The translations under genes and the position numbers were made by a program. From Brienomyrus brachyistius (Eukaryota; Chordata; Actinopteri; Osteoglossiformes; Mormyridae), in the NCBI RefSeq assembly GCF_023856365.1, contig NC_064541.1, positions 22,422,214 through 22,486,213 of the forward strand: a stretch of DNA of 64,000 bases, given 5' to 3'. How positions within the stretch are numbered: the stretch's first letter is position 1; the number at the start of each line of letters is the position of its first letter. The notes below the pieces were generated by a model. The model did no database searches and had not been told where the DNA came from. It was given only the letters and a program-made list of their open reading frames with translations. This document shows positions 27,794-40,087 of the stretch, piece after piece.

Positions 27794-30700
27794 TCACTTC
27801 TTTTTTCTTTCTTGAGAGCACCGTGGACAGTACCTAAAACAAGAGGAAAAGAATAATTTTTTAAAAAGTTAGATGACAAATGGAAGCCTTCACTATACTG
27901 ATTAACTAAAATGCTTTAGTTTTATTGATAGTATTCATAATCAGTATAGTATTCATTTGGGGATCACTCACTAATGAAATTCTGCATATTTTATGCATTG
28001 CAATTGTCACAAACACAGAACTGCTACAACTTTAAAAGATCAAAATTTAAAAATGATAAATGCACATTACTATCCTTTGTAAGTGCACAATGTGGTACTT
28101 TATATACACTAACTTAGGCATGAACATCATCTCACCATTTGCCTCTTGGCTTAGTTGTCAATCCCACACAAGCAAAGTGGAACCACTCAATGGAACACTA
28201 AAGAAAGACAAACGCTAATTAATTCCAGCTAGCAGACAGTATCACAAAAAGAAAAATAATAGGGGGGCACAAGTCAGCCATCAGAGGTGACCTCACATCT
28301 GTGTTATCGCAGCCAATCATCTCCCCGTAGGAGACCTGGTGGCACAGACAGTATGTGGGTTCGTTTGGATCCACCGGCATGTCCAGCACATCGGAGGGAT
28401 GGACGTTCCCGAAATTCACAGACGGTGCACTGAACTCCCCCCTGCCAGGCAAAGGGACATCACCTTATAGTACATGCTTTACTGTTACAGTATATATGCA
28501 ATCAGTAAGGCTTGAGAACCAGTTTTCATTATTTGTTCATATGATGGCTTTAAGCTGTTAAAACCTTAAAAATACAATGTACAGGCCCAGTAAACTATTT
28601 TACTGTTTCCTACCCTAATGTGCCATCGGAGCCAAGTAAATATTTAAATTAAAGGCAAAAAAAAAGATTCATAGCAAAGTGACAGGAGAATTAAAGGGAA
28701 ATTGCCAAAGAGCAGTTATGAAGACGCAGAAGCAGAATAAAACCTGAATATAAACGTTAATACAAATAAGCCTACGTGTGATTAAGTTTGACTTTCTTTT
28801 GTCCATTCTTTGGGCTTCCATCCTCTTCTGGGTTCTTCACTTTCGACCGAGTTCGAGCCACTTTCTTCTCTTTGGGCAACCTTGATTCACCTAACAGAGG
28901 CAGTGACATTAGATGAATCAAGCCCACAACTTCTCATTTCTGTATTTAAAAATATATACAAATAAATAACCAAATATGAAGGAAAATTCTTTATAAACAT
29001 ACATTTCCATTACTGCAAAAACCTAACCAATTTATAACAAAGTTACACTGAGAACAATGTGCGAACCCCAAATGACTACGCTAAAAAGCTCTGTATTAAA
29101 CCTATAATGTCAGATATTAAATATTTAGAGCTGTATACAATGAACAAAAATAAAATGTATCATGCATATATATGACCTCTGCTCTCATTAAAAGCCATAC
29201 AATTCCCAAACAGAATTGTTAAATCGGTTTCACGAATTCTAGCTTAATCCAGGAAATGTAAAATATCTACAGTAAAGTTCAGTAAAGATATTCTGCAATG
29301 TGTGCCCAGATTTCAAAACAAACGTGTATTCTAGCTGATGATAACCCCATATCTTTAGATTGCCAACACCAGCCTAGTGTATATTGGCTTTGGTGGTATT
29401 GCTCTTTAAACAGATAGCTCTACTCCTATGTCTAGAACCATTTCTAGTTTATGATGTAGCCATTAAAATAAATGGGCTACAATATAGCAACGCAATATAA
29501 AAACACATTCAGAATGAACATGAATCTACCAGTTGTCTGAACTCACTCTTTTTGCCCTTGCTGGAGGTGGAGTCATAGTCAGTGCTCTCAATTTGCTTCT
29601 CCTTCAAATCAGCCTCAAAGCGAGCCAGATCTGTGTCCAGCCTCCGGATGTGTTTGTCAACCTTGTTAAACAGAAACACAAAGCACAGTGAAAATGGCAC
29701 AAGAAGACACTGTAGCTTCTAACAAAATATGCTGACATATCTAAGTATATCACTTATTCTACAAATAATAATCAAAGTCAATTGAAGTATTTTCCCTGTA
29801 TTCATAGGTCCGTGCTAGTTTTTGATTTGTAAGATATCTGCATGACCAGCCATAACAACCTTAATCACAAAAGGGAAACAAGCTAAACTTGGAGCAACTA
29901 ATCCCTTTATTCATTTTTTACATTACACCAAATTATGAATGTGAAGTGTAAAATAAGAGACGGGGTTTTGGCATGGCTCCTTTATGTTCTAACTAGGGCT
30001 CTGCATCGCTCAATTATTTTCCATACCAGTATCAGAACGATACCTTGATTTCATGCCGGTTCCTGAACAAATTTTACAACTTTTCTATACAATGTTCTTA
30101 GAGGTTATTTGATCTTGACAGCTGTTGATTTTATGTCTAGCTTATAAATTGAAGAACGGTCATAGACTACTAAGCACTGGTTGGAAGTCGCTCTGGAAAA
30201 GAGCGTCTGCAAAATGCTGTAAATGAAAAAAACAAAAAAATATGAACGTAAAACAATACCTTTTTTAATACCAATATGTTTTTAAATCAATTTACATACC
30301 AAATCAATTTTACATCAATTCAACAAGAAGAAGAATACATAAAACGTTACAGCACTAATATTTTATTTAAACAAGTCGTTTTGTTAGCTATTGGTTTGTT
30401 ACTGGGGGAATCGATCGCGATCATAAAGGGACACAGACTTTTATGTATATTTTACCAGGGCTATCAAGTTTAAACAAAAGTTTGGAGATTGATTACACCT
30501 GTTAGGGATGCACTGTGTATCTCGCGGTCAATGCGTGACACTTTGGAGCAATGCCTACCGCTTTCATCGGATCTTGTGCTGCCATTTCCACCTAGTCTGC
30601 ACTCCGTATGTGCGTGCATCCGTGTAATCTCGTACTTTCAGAGGTATCACAAGCAACTTATTTTGGAATTTACCCAGAAACAACAAATGCACTTTTCTGG

Positions 30701-32210
30701 CTGACTGGTAGGTGGCTATTAACTCTGTAGTACTCGGGACAGCTATGAACTCGCCGGAAAACTCCACTCTGTATACCTGCGCCACAGTTCCCTAAAGTAC
30801 ACGCCCTTTTCATCAGTAGTTACCAAACTAATATTTTCCTTGTTTTCTCTTTACACAATGAATGTCATTCGTATATATCGTTCTCTATACGGGAGCATAT
30901 ATATAAGGGAGCATACTTGGGCATAAATGAGGGGCATATTCGCAAGACGGACTGGTGCACCTAGTTACAAAATCAGTCGCACTGTCTCCAAAAACGGTCG
31001 CAAAATGCGACTAAATTGTCACAGCCTGGAACTCTCGGAGCCACACGTTTGATTTCTTAGGCATTTGTTCCACTACGCGACAAACAAAAACAAGACACAC
31101 ACAAGTAGGTCACAAGTTTGTCTCTGGGCATATGTTTTCGTGTAACGTTGTGTTAGGCAGCCAATCACCAGCGTTTTTAGATCTTTACGCAAGTATGCTG
31201 CATACTTATTACCTCACAGGCGCAGTACCACAAAAGTACCGAAGATCGATTCTAACATGTTATGACAGACTGTATCAAATCAGCTCACAACACAACTGGA
31301 CACAAAAAAGACGTGTGGTGCTGACCATCTCGTAAGTCTGCATGGCCAGTTGCACTTTGTCATCTCCAAACTCCTTGCACTTGCTGTAGGACTGCTGGAT
31401 TTGCCGCAGGAGTGACACCTTCTGCTCTGAAGACAGAGTCCGCGCATTGGCAGTGTACTCACGTGCCATGGAGTCAATCTGCTCCTTAAGGTCTACGAAA
31501 GAACAAAAAGACCAAATAAAATCCATAGTCAGATACCGCACGTCAATACGGAGAGCATCACATAGGACATTTAAGCTGACACAGAAGCTGTATATTTGCA
31601 GTACACTGCAATAAGTTATCCTAAAAAATAGAGGACCAATAATACAAAATAGAAAAATATAATGATATAGATCTGATTGATGTTCGGATAATCACCGTAC
31701 CCTCTGTCCGCTGGTCCAGGTCTCTCATTAACTGGAAATTCCTCTGCAGTTCAAATGGCAGATTTTCTATACCTGTATGCACGAAGATATAACAGTTTTT
31801 CAAAACAAATCAACACAAATAACAAATGCGGCCAATTCCACAATCAAAACTGATCATACCTGAGCGAGCAGATACAAATTATACCACAGTAACTTTAACC
31901 ACGACTTAAAACTGTCATTTTCACTTAGAGTTGTATGAGATGAAAATAAATTACTAATAGTTTAAAGATATGCATATAATGATTTGACAACCTAGCTAAT
32001 TGTTCATGCTTGTTCTGGCTGCAGGTACCGAGAAAGGGCTCGCAACCTCACGCGCAAGAAAAACATATCACAGTAATACGAATTTATTTATAACATATTA
32101 AAATGCAAAATAACGCACAGCCGTAACAGAATTAAAAGGAACTGGTTACAAAAAAAGGCAAATGTTAACTCACTGTCCAAGTAGTGTTCTAAATACATTC
32201 CCGCCGCCAT
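27794..32210 (-). CDS. ing4: Inhibitor of growth protein 4
   Basis: ING4 is the histone-reader subunit of the HBO1 acetyltransferase complex in the nucleus. Eight coding exons: 32174-32210, 31701-31772, 31326-31492, 29547-29661, 28776-28890, 28297-28441, 28136-28197, 27794-27833. Total 753 bases, 250 residues (human 249). It starts [13 protein letters not shown], followed by the ING dimerisation helix region ([33 protein letters not shown]), a basic linker with nuclear-localisation character ([14 protein letters not shown]), and a C-terminal PHD finger: [14 protein letters not shown], then [13 protein letters not shown], then [13 protein letters not shown]. The cysteines and histidine that bind two zinc ions and the histone H3K4me3 aromatic cage residues (Y and W) are present. 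The ATG lies in an AAGATGGCGGC context, a YY1-type start. The linker differs most from human. Confidence 0.97.
30780..30895 (+). repeat. Inverted copy of a nop2 exon 10/intron 10 piece inside ing4 intron 3
   Basis: The plus strand here (ACAGTTCCCTAAAGTACACG, then GTTACCAAACTAATATTTTC, then GAATGTCATT and TATATATCG) matches the minus strand of nop2 at about 35548-35655. The match covers the last 14 bases of a nop2 exon, its splice donor and about 90 bases of intron, with small insertions and deletions. No coding capacity. Confidence 0.8.
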
Positions 32211-32639
32211 CTTGGATAACAAAAACAAGAGAACTTCCGGTCAGGGAACACGCGAGCCAATGGAGGAAGGACGGAGAATGCGGATATGCGAGGAGGGGGC
32301 GGGGCCAATCCGGTGGAGGGCGTGTCATACGCTGGGCGCTCGCGCGGTTATCCTACCAGGCAGCATGGCTGGGTTTACTGGGTATGGTTTCATTCCGTCA
32401 TGGTGCTATCAAGCTCATTTAAAAGGGACGTATTTATTATTTACCTACAGGCAAACTGGTAATGAAGTTTAAAATGCTCTCGTTTCTATTTGGACGCAAA
32501 AAAGACCATCAAGCTGAAATGACATAGCACATTACTGGTCATAACTGACCAATACATCAATGCATCACTAAATTACTAAACAGAAAAAAAACGATGACAC
32601 TGCATTCAGTCACTGTAAATAAAGTGTCCCCAAAACGTT
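32211..32639. other. Intergenic, ing4 promoter to nop2 3' end
   Basis: GC-richer sequence next to the ing4 start includes an ETS-type CTTCCGG near 32233 and then AT-rich sequence. Nothing else was recognised. Confidence 0.4.
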
Positions 32640-32645
32640 TTTATT
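32640..32645 (-). terminator. nop2 polyadenylation signal
   Basis: AATAAA on the minus strand, about 300 bases after the nop2 stop codon. Confidence 0.55.
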
Positions 32646-32946
32646 GAATGTTTTCTTGATGAACCACTGGTGGTGTGGGAACACAGGACACAACAAAAAC
32701 ACATCTTTATATAAAACATCTTAAGAGGTGGTAAAAAGTCCATGAAGGCGTCACACTTTGAAATCATACTTTTCATGGATCAATGTCATAGGACAGCAGT
32801 GCAGTGACAGCTGGCCATCAGAAGCCCCTCTGGTTTTCTGAGATTTTCACCCTGCCAGCGGAGATACTGACTCACTGGTGATCCCAGCTGCAGCAGTACA
32901 TCCCTGCTTTCCCACTGCTATGCACATCCTATATGCTCTTTACATT

Positions 32947-35900
32947 TTATAGCAGCCTCTGCAGCTTCCTGAATTTGTTCTTCCCCATTCTGGTCTTTTT
33001 CTTCATAAGCCGTTTCCTCTTTTGGTCATCTTTCTTCTCAAACTTGCTCCCCTTCTTTTTCTCCCCCACCCCCTCCTTCTTTGCAGCATTCCCCTCTACT
33101 GCCACAGTTTTATGTTGCGTTGTCCCTTCCATTTTCCTTTTCTTCAAGACACGTGTTGGTTTTTCCCGGATGTCTTTTTCCGTGCTCCAATTGGTCTCCT
33201 TTTTCTTTTCAGTATCGGGCTTGCTTATTGGCTGCTTTTTGGCCTTGGTCTTTGCAGGTGACTTTCTGGGAGTCTCATTCGAAGGGGCAGGCGTTTCTGT
33301 GCCAATGGGCTCGTTGTCAGCCTCTGCAACACACCAGATGGAATGTTTAGATGCGTGTTGGAATGTATTAAGTACGCATTTGCGTGACCCAAAAGTCGTT
33401 AAATAATTTTATAGTTCTTGTCTTACCTGCAGTTTTGTTAACAGGCTTCACTGGAATAGTGTTGGAGAATTTCTTCAGTTTTGCCACAAAGAAACCATCC
33501 ATGTTGTGCGAATGAGGGTAAAATCGGCGTGAAAGACGGAGGGAAGGATGAAACCTGCGCTCTTTAAACCTTAGGAAGGAAAAAGGCCTGTAAATTACAT
33601 GTTCACGTGGTATGGGTCTAAAGGACAAGTCAGACTCTGCCAGTGTCCCACTCACACCAATAATTGTATCCATCCCTTCCAGAGCTCAGACAGGGCCAGA
33701 TTGAAAAGACTGTTGCTACTGCTTTACCTGGTGAATCCTTCTTTCCCAAAGTCCAGGCCAGTGGGCACCAGCTTCACGTTCCTCTTCTTCAGTGCATAAT
33801 CCACCACCCATTCATTCTCCTCCACCTAAAGAAGTGTGAGTGAATTTCATTATTATCAAAATCTATGTCCATATCAGTCAAAGGAATGTGCATGTCCAAA
33901 GAACTAAGAGATACCAATATTTGAACAGTGGTTTGCAAATCTATCCTTTTGTGAATACCAGAATTCAGCAATTTCTGAAATGTAGTTACATTGGGGAAAT
34001 CTTACATGTGAGCTAGCAAAAGATAGAGTGTGAAACAAAACTAACAGGTTTTGTATAAAAAATTAAGACACCACGTCTTTATAAGAAAAATAAAATCATT
34101 GAATATCCTGTATTGTCATCATATCAGAAAACACGAAACCTAAAAAAGGTGAAATTGTCAGAATGAGACACTGCTGAAGGGCTGTAACAGTATTTGTTGT
34201 GTACTGTTTGGTACATCATTTTTCGTTCAGTACACATCACTAATTAATGCATCTATTGTCATAGGTGGAACCTAAATTCACAAGTAGATGTTCAGTGTGG
34301 AAAACATTATTATGCTAATTGTGGCTCTGATTTGGTTACGACCAAAGCTTTAGATCACAATTTAGTTCACAAATTTAATTCATTATAGCTTATAATATTA
34401 TAGTTCTGCTTTTATCCATCCATCCATCCATTTTCCAAACCGTTTATCCTACTGGGTCACGGGGGGTCCCGGAAGCAATGGGCACGAGGCAGGGAACAAC
34501 CCAGGATGGGGGGCCAGCCCATCGCAGGGCACACTCACACACCATTCACACACTCACACATGCACACCTACGGATAATTTAGCAACTCCAATTAGCCTCA
34601 GCATGTCTTTGGACTGTGGGGGCAAACCGGAGTACCCAGAAGAAACCCCACGACAACATGGGGAGAACATGCAATCTCCACACACATGTGCTCGAGGCGG
34701 AGACTCAAACCCAGGTCCCAGAGGTGTGAGGCAACAGTGCTAACCACTGCACCACCATGCCGCCCCAGTTCTGCTTTGCTTATTTGCACATTGTAAAGAC
34801 AATAAAAAATTATAATCTCTTAAGGTTTGTAATTCAGACATATTTGGATTGCGATTTTACCTAATTTTTGCAATTTTAATAATAAAAAAAATAATAAAAA
34901 ATTGTTTTTCCGGTTGCAGAAAAACTACACTGAACCGTATATTTTATGTACAGTTACACCCCTAGTTGTAACCTGAGAAAAAGCAGCATGCTGTTCCAGG
35001 GAAGATGATGAAAGCCTTGCTCAAGGGCCCATCAGTGACACAGCTCTGCCAGTCATAGGATTTGAACCCACAAGCTTCTGATCACAGGTAGAGTCCTAAC
35101 CCACAAAGCTACCAACCACTGAAGGATGAAGGGAGGTGCTCTTACTACTTACCGTAATCGAGCAGGTACAATAGACTAGATAACCCCCCGACGGAGAGTC
35201 TGCATTGAGGGAATCGATGGCGGACAGTATTAGTTCTTTCTGCAGGTGAGCAGATCGCTGGATATCAGCTTCATCCTGAGGAGATGAGTGAGGGTCATTC
35301 TGATCCGGGAACCACATTACTGTGCACGCTGCCATCATCATCCTACGAGTAATATTCTGATATATGTGTTACCTTACTGGTCTTCACAGCTGGATCTTTG
35401 GAAATGACTCCAGTGCCAGAGCAGGGGGCATCCAGCAGCACCCGATCGAACCCACCCATCACCTGCCAATCACATGATTTTATTTTTAAAATAAGGGTGG
35501 GACATTTCCAGCCATCCAATGGCAAAACACCTATCTATGCAGGAGCTAACCATATTAGAGCGATATATAAAAATGACATTCATTATGTAAACAGAAAACA
35601 AGGAAAATATTAGTTTGGTAACTATTGAAGGGCGTGTACTTTAGGGAACTGTCGGCCATCGTAGTTGCAGATGATTGTGTTGGTGACGCCCAGACGATGG
35701 AGGTTTCCCATGACGCTCTTCAATCTGTCTGCGTTGGCATCATTTGCCACAATTATGCCCGTGTTCCTCATAAGCTGGGCTGGGACACAAAACATGCAGC
35801 TCAATGCGTCCATTCAAATGTCAGACTGCACAAACAGTATGAAATCTTACAAGTCACAGTGGAGCAATTCTTTACAAAACATTCGCCATTCACAGCTGTT

Positions 35901-38900
35901 TACAGTAATTTGCCTGCAGAGTGAGACACATACCCATATATGTGGTTTTTCCTCCAGGGGCACAGCTCATGTCTAGCACGGACTCCCCCTCCTGGGGGGA
36001 AAGTGCCATGACAGGCAAAAAACTAGAAGCACCTTGTAGCATGTAATGACCAGCAAGGTATTCTGGGGTGGCACCTATGACAGACCAAGAAGTCGTGATT
36101 AGCACAGTCGAGGTACAATCAGGAGGAAGTGGAAGAAAAATATAAACACTGGAATCGTATTGAGGTTTCAGGAAATATGTAAATACTGACCTATAGGTAC
36201 TGAGGAGTCAAAGATGACCAGGCCCACCTTAGACCACTTCCCTATTGGATCTAAATTCACACCTCTGTTGATCAGAGCCTGTTTTTAAACAAAGAAAAGT
36301 CCAAAACAATTCCTCATTTTCTCAAACATTCAACATCAGTACACCTGATGAAAGAATATACTGGAAGAATATATCTGTCCATAGACCTTCAAGAAGCAAA
36401 TAACGGAAACGTACATAAAAACATACTTAAGAACTGACAGCAAAGTCTTGATAATATACATAAAATTATTCAAATGCAAAAAAAAAGATCACAACAAGCT
36501 GATGTTTACCTGAGCCAAATCCCGCCTCCTCGTCTTGAGGGTATTGGTCCGAATTGTGACAGGTCGCTGGATCTCATTGGCCTCCAGGAAATCAATCAAC
36601 TACATAAAAGAAACAGAAACAACAATTATTTTCAGTTATAGCCGAATATCATCTATGAAACTCACATCATTCGTAAAAATCAGCCTTAAAATCAAGACGG
36701 GCACACCAAGTGTATGTCCCAGACTGAGCTCTCTACGCACACCCTTACGTCATATCATATACACAGGGAGGGGCTTGTTGTTTCAGGTGGCCCACTCAAA
36801 AATTACTTATGAGGACACATGGGATAGGAGAGGAGGTGGGTTCAAGTAACTAGAGGGGCTGGGACCAAGTTGCTTAAACCAACCTTCCCTAAAATCTCAT
36901 TGGTTACGTATCTGAATCAATCATTTTTTTGTTCTGCCCCTCGGAACATTTTTATGCAAGTAAAACTCCCATGAGTGCAGCAAACACCAGCACTAACCAA
37001 ACATGTTTGGAGCATTAATTGATTTCTGGACGGTCTTAAACCAATAATTTCTTTACACAAAATATGATCCATTTACCTCAGACAATGGGAAAATGTCAAG
37101 GAGCTTCTCTATAAGAAACCAATTGTAGCTGTAATATGTGCAAAGGTCCTTCTTCAAAAGAGAGAGATACTCCGCCCTCTCCTTCCCCTCTTCCCTTTTG
37201 TCTGCAAAGTCGGAGAGGACATCAACGTTGTCCTTTATGCGCTGATGGATGCTCTGCAGATCTATGGGCATGGCTTCTAAAAGGAAATCAAGAATGAAAC
37301 ACAGATGAATGTGAAGCAACACAAGGTACAAAAACTAGTAAAACAACAATATGCTGTACATCATACAAAAAAAGCTCTGAAGTGAAATTAATGACACAAG
37401 GTGGAAAGAAAATTGTGCAATAACGACAAAGGTTGTGCAGATTCAACACTGACCCTCTTTTTCCCGCTGCTCAGCTCCAGGCAGCTTGAATCTGTCCATC
37501 TCATCGAAGTTGGCCTGGACAGTGTCATCTTCATCCTCCCCCTCACTCCCACTCTCCTCTCGCTCCTCATCGCTCTCCTGTTCCATGGCTTCTTCCAGTT
37601 TCTTCTGCTTCTTTGCGGCACGCTCGATGGGGAGCAGCTGGATTTCACAGAGAAAGAGCAGTGTCAATAAATGAATGTAACCAAACGGTAAGGTGTCAGA
37701 CACATCACATGTACCTCTTCTCCATCGCTCCCATCTTCATCTTTCTCGCCGTCATCCATAGCACCATAGTCATCAACCATTTCTTCATCATCATCATCAT
37801 CATCACTCTGCCCTGCTTTATCAAAACCATCTCCAGCTTCCTGTCCTGACTCCTCGTTCTCCTCCTCTTCCCACTGGCTGTCGCTGTCATCTCCGTTGTC
37901 ATCAACAGAACGCTTCCTCTTCGCTGGTTTCAACCACACGCTGTTTTCATCGGTAAACCCTAACAGGGGGAAAGAAGAAAACCGTAACGTCTATAGAATT
38001 TATCTGAGCTACTGCAATAGGTAACCAGCATCTCCAATTAACCATCTGCCCATTAGAGTCCAAAATAATATATTCAAACAAATCATGCGTGAAAAATTAC
38101 CATCAACAAATAAAGAATACAAATATAGAGAATCACATACCTTTCTCTGCAAGCTTCTCCACAGTCTCTTTCGGCTTCTGAGAAACCTTTGCTCTCTTTA
38201 AAGCACTACACAAAAAGTATGACCATTGCTCAGACAATGTATATTCTCATCAAACTTTTGAAATTCCATGCATGAGAAGTACTGATATGCTTTCTGCCAA
38301 GGTTATCTTGATGTTTACTTGTGGATTCCAGTTTTAATTTTCCATCATAACCTTCATTATGGTCGGTTGTTTGCCATTGGCTAATTGCCCGTTAAATTCT
38401 TACCGTCTTCTGCCTCGGCTGGACAATCGCTTAGGCTCTCTCTCCTCTGAAAGAACACAAACATTCCCAATGTTTGCAGCTTTTCAGTTTGAAATAAAAG
38501 AATAATATATGAATCAAAGTTTTATTTGTCATATACAGTTATATTCAGTACAATGTGTAGTGCTAAACTCCAAGTCTGTAACTGGAGGAGACATAAGTTT
38601 CAAGAGACAAAACATTAAACAATAATCAGAAATATCCATAGTGTCGTAACAGATGGCAGTTCAAAGAGTTATGTGAGTAATAAGTCATATTTATAAATGC
38701 TGTACAGAGTACATGTAGGGGGGCGGCATGGTGGTGCAGTGGTTAGCACTGTCGCCTCACACCTCTGGGACCCCCCAACAGTCCAGAAACATGCTGAGGC
38801 TAATTGGACTTGCTAAATTGCCCATAGGTGTGAGAGTGAATGGTGGGTGAGTGTGCCCTGCGATGGGCTGGCCCCCCATCCTGGGTTGTTTCCTGCCTCG

Positions 38901-39212
38901 TGCCCATTGCTTCCGGGATAGGCTCCGGACCCCCCGCGACCCAGTAGGATAAGCGGTTTGGAAAATGGATGGATGGAGTACATGTAGGCTGGACATGTAT
39001 ATGTTTAGTGGGCTGCAGTGGAACACAAGTTAAACCTTACAAAGTATAGATAATTAAAGACATTATTTATAATATGAACGTCAGGAAAGAGCCTCCGCAA
39101 TCATACCATCTACTAAGAACTTTGCGACCTCAGTCTCTGCCCCCTTCTGCTTCCTGGCCTTCCGACCCGGCCCTCGCTTCACCTTATTGGTGGGATCCAA
39201 TTTTCTGCCCAT
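32947..39212 (-). CDS. nop2: 28S rRNA (cytosine-C5)-methyltransferase NOP2 (NSUN1)
   Basis: Nucleolar RNA methyltransferase that makes m5C in 28S rRNA and aids 60S assembly. Fifteen coding exons: 39107-39212, 38404-38446, 38141-38205, 37715-37959, 37454-37637, 37077-37276, 36510-36599, 36191-36278, 35934-36074, 35640-35779, 35373-35462, 35153-35275, 33728-33825, 33427-33569, 32947-33323. Total 2133 bases, 710 residues. It starts [20 protein letters not shown]. The acidic tracts ([15 protein letters not shown]) are typical. The catalytic domain has the SAM-binding motif [19 protein letters not shown] (cysteine that releases product) and YCTCSIT (nucleophilic cysteine), then [16 protein letters not shown] and NMDGFFVAK. 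Human has CCAPGGKT at the SAM loop. The C-terminal tail is lysine-rich ([18 protein letters not shown]) and shorter than the human tail. Two SINEs lie in its introns. Confidence 0.97.
34402..34777 (-). repeat. tRNA-derived SINE with 11-base target-site duplication
   Basis: Element about 34413-34766, flanked by the direct repeat AGTTCTGCTTT (34402-34412 and 34767-34777). On the minus strand it starts GGGGCGGCATGGTGGTGCAG (tRNA-like A-box region), has a B-box-like GTTTGAGTC, and ends in ATGG repeats. It lies in nop2 intron 12, in sense with the gene. Confidence 0.9.
34985..35105. repeat. Dispersed repeat fragment
   Basis: A block with 'ccttgctcaagggcccatcagtg' and 'ggatttgaacccacaagcttctgatca', which recurs in diverged form at 50930-51010. 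It is a common style of fish repeat with tRNA-like wording. The family is not named and the edges are approximate. Confidence 0.5.
35548..35655 (-). repeat. nop2 exon/intron segment, source partner of the ing4 intron copy
   Basis: Contains the end of the nop2 exon 35640-35779 and the first 90 bases of its intron. The segment is repeated in opposite orientation at 30780-30895. Because the coding part is needed here, this copy is taken as the source. Confidence 0.75.
38707..38988 (+). repeat. tRNA-derived SINE, internally deleted, with target-site duplication
   Basis: Element about 38719-38975 in nop2 intron 1, opposite in orientation to the gene. It is flanked by the direct repeat GAGTACATGTAGG (about 38707-38719 and 38976-38988). 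The head GGGCGGCATGGTGGTGCAG and the tail of GGAT repeats are present. About 90 bases between 'cctctgggacc' and 'ccaacagtcc' that the other copies carry (including the B box) are missing. Confidence 0.9.
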
Positions 39213-39804
39213 GCTAAATACGTTGTTCTGTCTGTAAAACAATTACATAATGGGTTGGTGCACTTTGCTGCAATTGAAACGGTAATTAGATACAGTAGAT
39301 ATACAGACATATGTGCTGCACAACCAAATTGCTCCAACTTGCACATCACGGATAAAAATGATGACAGAACTGATTATATTCATTCGCAGACCACTTTTAA
39401 AATTAATTTGTATGGCAGATTATATTACATCTTTGCTGGCTAATACTAATGCTATAAATACCCATTTAGCCTACTTTTATTACTTATAAAAGTAATAAAA
39501 TTATAATCTCGTTGACATCACGAACACCTCCAAAAACTGAACCGGTCACAGGATCTACATGAACTGTTAACTAGCTTGCAGGTTATCTAAGTTATTAAAT
39601 GATTTACAGATGTATACTGCAGATGACAAGAGAAACATACTTATTTACATTGAAGAAAAAAGTAGTGGCCAAACGTGTGGAAATATATCAAAAGTCAAAT
39701 GCTGAGCGAAACTAGTTTTTAATCAAAAATACTTATTCCACGTATCATTTCATTAAGCACGATGCTATACATACACTACACGCGTAGGTATAATAAAGAC
39801 TTAC

Positions 39805-39870
39805 TCTTATCTTTTTCCTTCCACTTCTATTAACTCCGCTTTTTGTTGTTTCTCCTCAGTCTGTTTAAAC
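39805..39870 (-). other. nop2 5' UTR exon (inferred)
   Basis: A donor AAGA|GTAAGT at 39805 pairs with the acceptor TTTTACAG at 39233, just before the start-codon exon (39107-39232 including UTR). The upper end is unknown. Confidence 0.5.
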
Positions 39871-39929
39871 TGATCGCTACAACCATGCGCATTAAACGCA
39901 CATGCACATCTCCAACACACGTTTGTTCC

Positions 39930-39986
39930 CGGAAGACTAAAGCGCATGAATCACGTGTTTCCTGCGACGGCTGCGCGCTGACGTCA
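39930..39986 (-). promoter_or_regulatory. nop2 promoter elements: ETS, E-box, CRE
   Basis: CCGGAAG (39929-39935), CACGTG (39952-39957, the Myc/Max E-box) and TGACGTCA (39979-39986, full CRE palindrome) lie within 60 bases, about 100 bases above the inferred first exon. NOP2 is a Myc-responsive growth gene in mammals. Use of these sites here is inferred. Confidence 0.4.
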
Positions 39987-40087
39987 TACCAAGATCTGCT
40001 AATGCATGCGCACACTGGTTTTGCGTGTACGTCATTATTTGATCTATTTAGAATTTCTTGTCCGAGTTGCCCCTGTGACAAAATTTA

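Noticed and set aside
32933..33406. 157-codon plus-strand open frame with hydrophobic runs
   Set aside because: Antisense shadow of the lysine-rich last exon of nop2; lysine codons read backwards give Phe and Leu.
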